This document shows, in pieces, positions 58,404-64,000 of a stretch of DNA of 64,000 nucleotides (the stretch's first letter is position 1; each line of letters starts with the position of its first letter). The position numbers and the translations under genes are program-made. The notes under the pieces were generated by a model. The model worked only from the letters and a program-made list of their open reading frames with translations. It was not told the DNA's origin and made no database searches. The DNA comes from Polytrichum commune (Eukaryota; Streptophyta; Polytrichopsida; Polytrichales; Polytrichaceae), in NCBI GenBank assembly GCA_950295325.1, contig OX485807.1:50560440-50624439 (forward strand). Direction: 5' to 3'.

Positions 58404-59768
58404 ATTCAGCTCATATGGCTTTAACTACGTTGATTTGGGGTCTTTTGAGGCTAATTATGGTGTCAAGTCGACTAAAAAAAAGTGACCCCCATGTTGCATA
58501 TTTATTGTTTTAAGCTTTTATGTTGGATGAATGAGAGGTACGCTCATATGCAATAATTTGCACTCCGTTAACTACATTGTTTCTAGTAAATGTTGGTGGC
58601 CACAATATCAACAAGGAAACAAACACTCAAAACACTTGAGATATACTCTAACCTCCCTAATTTCACACTTTTGGCAACTAAAATGCATGTGATATCAAGG
58701 AGGTATGTAGTGTTAATATGGATGCATGATAATAGGGAATCAATATGGAACAATACAAAGTCAATATTGTAATAATGACAATAATGGCAATGATGACAAC
58801 ATGATGCGTGTGAGCGTGTGGTTTGAGTACTTTGGTGAGTAACTTTAATGGGAGGGTAATGTGACAACAATGAGGGAGATTTAAACTAAGAACATCCGTT
58901 CCCTAAGGTTTAAGGATATAATTGAGGAAGTGACATTAAGGAGGGTGATATTACAAAGGTTGGGGTTTATGAATGCATACCATGTTTCAAAAAGAGAGAT
59001 ACCGAGGAGGGTGGGTAGGGTCATCCTATTTCGAGGCATTACCCTTTTGCCTATTAGTTTTTCCGAGAAACTTTTTTCAAGATCATCTAGTAGTCACTCA
59101 ATGTATCGAACTTCCCTATACAACAACCAAACAAGTAGCATTGTGTTTAAACAAACATTCTATTTGGTAGCATTTACTTCTTTTGCTCAACTGCCATATG
59201 GATTCTCTTTGGCTACCAAATGTAGAGTGTGGGAGTCTAGAGAGCTAAGCAATCGAACTTTCGTAAGCGCATACAACCATCTTAGCCTTGTTCATGCAAC
59301 ATATACTATCCAAAGTTTGCCAAAACAAATGTATTGGCAACTATGTATCCTCCTACTACCATATGTCAATGTTCTCTCTACTTGATACATAGACCACTTC
59401 AAAACACAACAACATATTTTTCTTCATCTTCTTAACATTGAAATAACCTCTACGATTGCATGCTTGAGGGAACCGCCTCACTTGTTGTAAATCACAATTT
59501 TGGCCATAGCCCGGCCAAAGCGGCCAATTCTTAACTTTAGGTGGTTTTCATCTAGTGTTTGATAGTTAGACTTTCATCCATAGCAGGATCAAAATTCTAT
59601 TGTCGTGATAAGTTGGTTATTGCATCTAACCACCATCTCCTTCCTCTTGACAATAAGGAGAAGGTCGGCCAAGGAAGGATCTTATTTTCATTTGTAGAAT
59701 CAAACAAATTTCTTAGAAAGCGAGATCATTGAGACTCGTTGAATGAGATCAGATAGCTAGGCACATGG
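58404..59768. other. Intergenic stretch left of the chromovirus
   Basis: A plus-strand frame at 58930-59385 (151 codons, with YGFSLATKCRVWESRELSNR) and fragments in neighbouring frames look like old coding sequence. No family was recognised and no gene is called. Confidence 0.35.
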
Positions 59769-59773
59769 CCGAG

Positions 59774-60125
59774 TGTAACATACCTCATTAAACTGTTCAT
59801 AAACAATGCACAAACATTTCTTGACAAGAGGCTCACCTCCCAACTTGGAGACACACACAAAACATAACATGTGTTCTCCTTCCCCTGATCCCTATCTATA
59901 CATAGTATCCATAATATGTTTTTAGAAGACTCAAGTCTTTCTATAAATGGAATGAAGTCTCCTTATCTATATGTGTATATCACTTTTACTTCGCTTTACA
60001 TAGATAAAAGTCATCCAACTGCTCGTCCCTGGACTTTCCATCCATTCACGCTTCTTCGTCTTTGACATTCATCCCTACAATTTATTTCTATCCTCAACAA
60101 TGCATTTCCAAATTAGTCCATTGCA
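59774..60125 (-). repeat. 3' LTR of the chromovirus
   Basis: On the plus strand it starts TGTAACATACC and ends AGTCCATTGCA. It pairs with 63562-63913. Confidence 0.92.
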
Positions 60126-60138
60126 CTCTTCCCCTCTC
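60126..60138 (-). other. Polypurine tract of the chromovirus
   Basis: The minus strand reads GAGAGGGGAAGAG directly beside the 3' LTR, the expected plus-strand DNA primer site. Confidence 0.8.
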
Positions 60139-63100
60139 AAATGCAGTCATTATCCGCAATGACAAAATTCAAGTAAGTTTTTTTGAACTCGTTTTCTATC
60201 TCCCATGATGCTTCATCCTTAGGATAGTCTTTCCATTCAACAAGAAATTTCCTGAATGACCTATTCACGAGGTGTTGCAAATCAACTTGCAAATTTTTCT
60301 CATGTGCAGCCAACATCCCCCCCCCCCCCCCCCGCCCATGAACTACTTGAGGTAAATCTTGAAATACATGATTGGGATTGAACACATATGATCTTAACAA
60401 ACTTACGTAGAATACATTATGAATTTTCTAGTCCTTAGGTTAATCTAATGCATACGCCACTTGACCAATTCTTTTAAAAATTTGAAATGGAACGCAAAAT
60501 CTAAGAGACGATTTTTTTGACCTTTGACATATTGGATCTCTAACTAGAATTCTTGCATCAATTCCATCCAACAATTTTGTCTACGATTTAGATTAGATTG
60601 ATTGGTCAAATAATGTAATGATTGATGATCAGTCTCAATTTTAAATTTACTACGTAATAGATAGCGATGCCAAACTTTTAATGCAAAAATTATCGCTAAC
60701 AATTCTTTCTCATGAACCGGATAAACTCAACATTGCTTAGCTTTTTGGATTCATATGCGATTACCCTGCCTTCTTGCATCAAGATAGCACCTATAGTCAT
60801 ATCACTAACATTTGTGCACAAGACTAACCCGCATTTCAAAGGATCCATGATCCTCAAGATTGGGGCTTCCGTCATAGCTTTCTTCAAAGCCTCAAAGCTT
60901 GCATGACAATCACTAGTTTAAGTGATTCTTTCAAATTTGTTTTTTAACAAATTAGTCATGATGGCTGCAATCTCGACCAAATCCCTTACATACTTTCTCA
61001 TGTAAGTAGCCAACCCCAAAAAACATCTGACCTCAATCTCATCCTTTGACACGAGCCACCTAACCACAATCTCGATATTTTTAAGATCAATGGAGACACC
61101 TTCTTCAGACAACACATGTCCAATGTATTCAATTTAGGTAAGGAAAATTTGACACTTGCTTCTTTTAGCATACAATTTATGTCTTCTTAAAACATCAAAC
61201 ACCTTCTAAATGTGTCCCTTATGTTCCTCTTCATTTTTGGAAAACATTAATATGTCATCTATGAAAACAAAAGTGAAGACATCCATATATTCTTTGAATA
61301 TAGTATTCATGAGATTTATAAATGCCGCAAGCACATTGGTTAGTCCAAGAGGCATCAACAAATATTCATAGTGACCAAAACGACTACAAAAAGCCGTTTT
61401 TTCAATGTCACTATCTTTTATTCTAATTGAATTATACCCAGTTTTCTATTCAATTTTTGAAATCTTCTTAGCCCCACTCAATTGATCAATCAATTCAGAA
61501 AATATGGGCAATGGATATTAATTATTGATAATAAACTTATTTAGACCTCTATAATCCACGCATAGTTTCAAACTACCATCTTTTTCTTTTGAAATAATAC
61601 GGAAGCACCCCATGCACATTTGTTAGGTCTAATGTATCCCTTCTTTAACAAATCTTTTAGTTTAGGTCCCAATTCAACATTCTCTTTAAAATAATGTCTA
61701 TAGGGTACCTTGGCTATTGGTGTCACTCCAGGTACCAATTCAATAATATGATCTACATTTCTTTGAGGTGGCATCCATGGCAACTCATCAAGAAAAATAT
61801 CATAATCTTTTGCAAGAAAATCCTCAACATTTGTTGGTGTTTTGCAAACTAATTCAAACTCATCTGGAATCTTATGAATATCAATTGCAAAGACTTATTG
61901 TTTCTTTTTCAAACACCTTTTCATGTGTATAGCAGAAAGTAAAGGTATTTTAGGGTAAAGCTCTCGTACCTTTCATTGTGAAAGGTTTGCCATCATAGAG
62001 TTTGCCATGAACCTCTCCATGTTTACAAGAAATCTATGCGTCCACATCATTGAGCCATGACATTCCCAATATGACGTCATACTAACTTCCTATCCAAACT
62101 TCAAAATTTGCAATGGTTTGTGTTCCTTGCAATACCACAGGGACGTCCAACAATCGACACTGAATTGGGTTTGATTCACCATTAGGTAAAAAAACCTTAC
62201 AAGGTTGGGTTTTAGACATTGGCAGTCCTAACTTTGATGCAAACTTAGACGTCATCAAGTTATGGGTTGAACCTAAATCAATCAACATAGAAGTTGATTG
62301 ATTACCAATGAACCCTTGAACATGTGGAACTCAAGGTTCGCTCGCTACCCATTCCTCACAAACAACAACCGACACACGAACTATTTCTTTGCTTTTCAAC
62401 ACTACTAGAGTTTCCACTTTCATTGCCAACGCTGCAAACTGCTTTGGCCGTGTTCCCGCCGGTCGCAAACAATCCTTAGCCAAATGTCATGGCTCATGAC
62501 TGTTGTAGCACAACCCTTTCTTTTGGTGCTATTCTTGGTCTTTGTACTTGAGTTTGTTGCTTTGTCGGATGTGGCCTTGTCCCTCCGGACGTGAAACTTT
62601 TGGGACTTCCTTCCACATCCCGTTTTTTTTTTCCACTGCTATTATCCTTACAAGAGACATCAAACGAAAACTTCTCTGGCTGGTTCAACATTCTTAGCCT
62701 CCAATGTTAAAGCCATACGATACGTTTTTCCAAGTAAATAAGGCTTCAAAGCTTTAACATCACATTTGATTGAACTCTGAAGTCCGTAACAAAGAATGTT
62801 TGTTTGTCTTTGTCATATAAGTTTGGAAAATATTGAACCAACTCGTCGAACTTATCTTTGTACTCTCAAATTGACAATGCCCCCTCTCTCAAATCTTTCA
62901 ACCGCTCTTTCATATTTTGGATATGATCACGTGGTAAAAAATATTCTAAAAATAATTTCCTGAACTTAGACCATGTCTCCACATGACCCTTGTTGGCCTC
63001 CTCTCTATCAGCCTTAACATGAGCTCAACAAAAATTTGCTCATTCTCTCAACAAAAAAGAAATTGCCCTCACTTTATCTTTATCTAAAAGCTCTCCCTCG

Positions 63101-63470
63101 AACAAGTTTTCTACCGTTCCTAAAAATGATAGAATTGCCTTAGGTTTGAGATTAACTCCACCATAGAAGATTGGTGATTGCACGCTCTTACGGATGTCGT
63201 GCAAAATATTATTTTTACCTATATCTTTCTTTCTCTTTTTATTCTCTTCATGTCCTTCCATTTCTTGTTTTGATGAAGAGGAAAAAGTTTTTGAGGAAAA
63301 AGAAGGAGATCTAGCTTTCCTTTTTTTTCCCAATAACATGACCGTTTCTCCATAGCCACAATGACTGCTTGGGAGATTGCATTGAGAATTGGTTTAGGCA
63401 ATGGCTCAAGGTTGGGATCCCCGCCACTTTGGGTTTTCTCAAGCAGAGCACTACCAAATGAAACCATGAT
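60137..63470 (-). pseudogene. Gag-pol relic of the chromovirus, integrase core deleted
   Basis: Recognisable pieces on the minus strand, in order: a gag part at 63339-63040; a zinc knuckle near 62515-62470 reading CYNSHEP with a stop inside and Ser for the second Cys; a retropepsin-like LIDLGSTHNLMTSKFASKLG at 62288-62082, with Leu where Thr or Ser is usual; the reverse transcriptase start VDHIIELVPGVTPIAKVPYR at 61783-61568; its C-terminal part with RCFLGLATYMRKYVRDLVEI at 61115-60918; RNase H with AILMQEGRVIAYESKKL at 60887-60696. Integrase is reduced to its last part (FKFLKRIGQVAYALDLP) running into the chromodomain FLVEWKDYPKDEASWE at 60400-60137. A run of about 18 C at 60316-60333 lies in the linker. 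Many stops; inactive. Confidence 0.88.
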
Positions 63471-63545
63471 GCTCCGGAAAAAGAATCACAACACTATAAG
63501 AAAAACACGAGCACAACTTAACACAGTCTAATTCAACAAAACGAC

Positions 63546-63557
63546 GCTTTGATACCA
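63546..63557 (-). other. Primer-binding site of the chromovirus
   Basis: The minus strand reads TGGTATCAAAGC four bases after the LTR end. It matches the initiator-methionine tRNA site TGGTATCAGAGC with one mismatch. Confidence 0.85.
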
Positions 63558-63561
63558 AATT

Positions 63562-63913
63562 TGTAACGTACTTCGTTAAACTGTTCATAAACAATAAACA
63601 AACATTTATTGACAAGAGGCTCACCTCCCAACCTGGAGCCACACACAAAACATAACATGTGTTTTCCTTACCCCGAGCCTTATTTATACATAGTATCCAT
63701 AAGATACTTTTAAAAGACTCAAGTCGTTCTATAAATAGATTGAAGTCTCCTTATTTATATGTGTATATCACTTTCACTCTACTTTACATAGATAAGAATC
63801 ATCAAAGTGCTCGTCCCTCGACTTCCCATCCATTCACGATTCTTAGTCTTGGACATTTATCCTTACGATTTATTTCCATCCTCAACAATACATTTCCAAA
63901 TTAGTCCATTACA
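63562..63913 (-). repeat. 5' LTR of the chromovirus
   Basis: On the plus strand it starts TGTAACGTACTT and ends AGTCCATTACA. It is the same length as its partner at 59774-60125. Confidence 0.92.
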
Positions 63914-64000
63914 CCGAGAAGGCAATAGATTGGGAACAACCGAGAAATTCGGACTCTTGAATGAATTAGATTGTGAAACTGAGAGTAAACATTATTCTTA

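Larger units (their letters stand above)
59774..63913 (-). mobile_element. Degenerate chromovirus (Ty3/gypsy with chromodomain), full length, 4,140 bp
   Basis: Two 352-bp LTRs (59774-60125, 63562-63913) bound the element and a 5-bp duplication CCGAG flanks it (59769-59773, 63914-63918). Minus-strand order is primer-binding site, gag, decayed zinc knuckle, protease, reverse transcriptase, RNase H, then the end of integrase with a chromodomain, then polypurine tract. By eye the LTRs differ at about 40 of 352 positions, near 12%, so the insertion is old. The integrase zinc and catalytic regions are missing. Confidence 0.92.

Noticed and set aside
58930-59385. 151-codon plus-strand frame as a gene
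   Set aside because: Adjacent frames contain equally coding-like pieces broken by stops and no family was recognised, so it may be decayed sequence.
1-64000. tRNA, rRNA or CRISPR features
   Set aside because: No cloverleaf, ribosomal or regularly spaced repeat-spacer pattern was noticed by eye; a covariance-model scan was not possible.

Overview
The window is nuclear DNA of a land plant. The evidence is spliced genes with GT-AG introns, AGGGTTT-type 5' leaders, plant-style CK2-beta, PLAC8 and S1-type proteins, chromovirus and Ty3/gypsy retrotransposons, and dense miniature transposons. Single-gene plant families and a DUF7869-type transposon gene would fit a fern or a bryophyte, but the lineage cannot be fixed from the sequence alone.

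Layout. 1-6207: the 5' part of a minus-strand Ty3/gypsy element, with a 1,790-bp LTR, a primer-binding site and an uninterrupted gag-protease reading frame that runs off the left edge. 6208-24700: a nested transposon graveyard. It holds two Harbinger-like MITEs, a pogo-like MITE, two hAT-like MITEs with perfect 8-bp target duplications, a long inverted repeat pair about 11.6 kb apart, a dispersed repeat present three times, and a 2.9-kb inverted-repeat element carrying a two-exon DUF7869-type gene. 25.1-25.6 kb: a small secreted S1/SPH-type protein gene. 29.2-39.3 kb: a ten-exon gene for a ZFC3H1-type nuclear RNA-surveillance protein of 2,405 residues, with its leader up to about 41.06 kb. 41-47 kb: AT-rich intergenic DNA with a dead Harbinger transposase. 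47.4-51.1 kb (+) and 53.4-56.1 kb (-): convergent genes for a PLAC8 membrane protein (233 aa) and the casein kinase 2 regulatory subunit (302 aa). 57.7-58.4 kb: a further MITE-like element. 59.8-63.9 kb: a complete but dead chromovirus with matching LTRs and a 5-bp target duplication, lacking the integrase core.

The host genes are unrelated single-copy genes rather than a pathway cluster; exon structures were derived by reading splice sites and checking that phases join. The strongest candidate for something undescribed is the 20086-22969 element. It has terminal inverted repeats, flanking TA, a spliced minus-strand gene with D, D-N and H-x-H-E-D-x-D motifs, and six scattered copies of a CACGGGTG/CACCCGTG palindrome on both sides of the gene and inside its intron.
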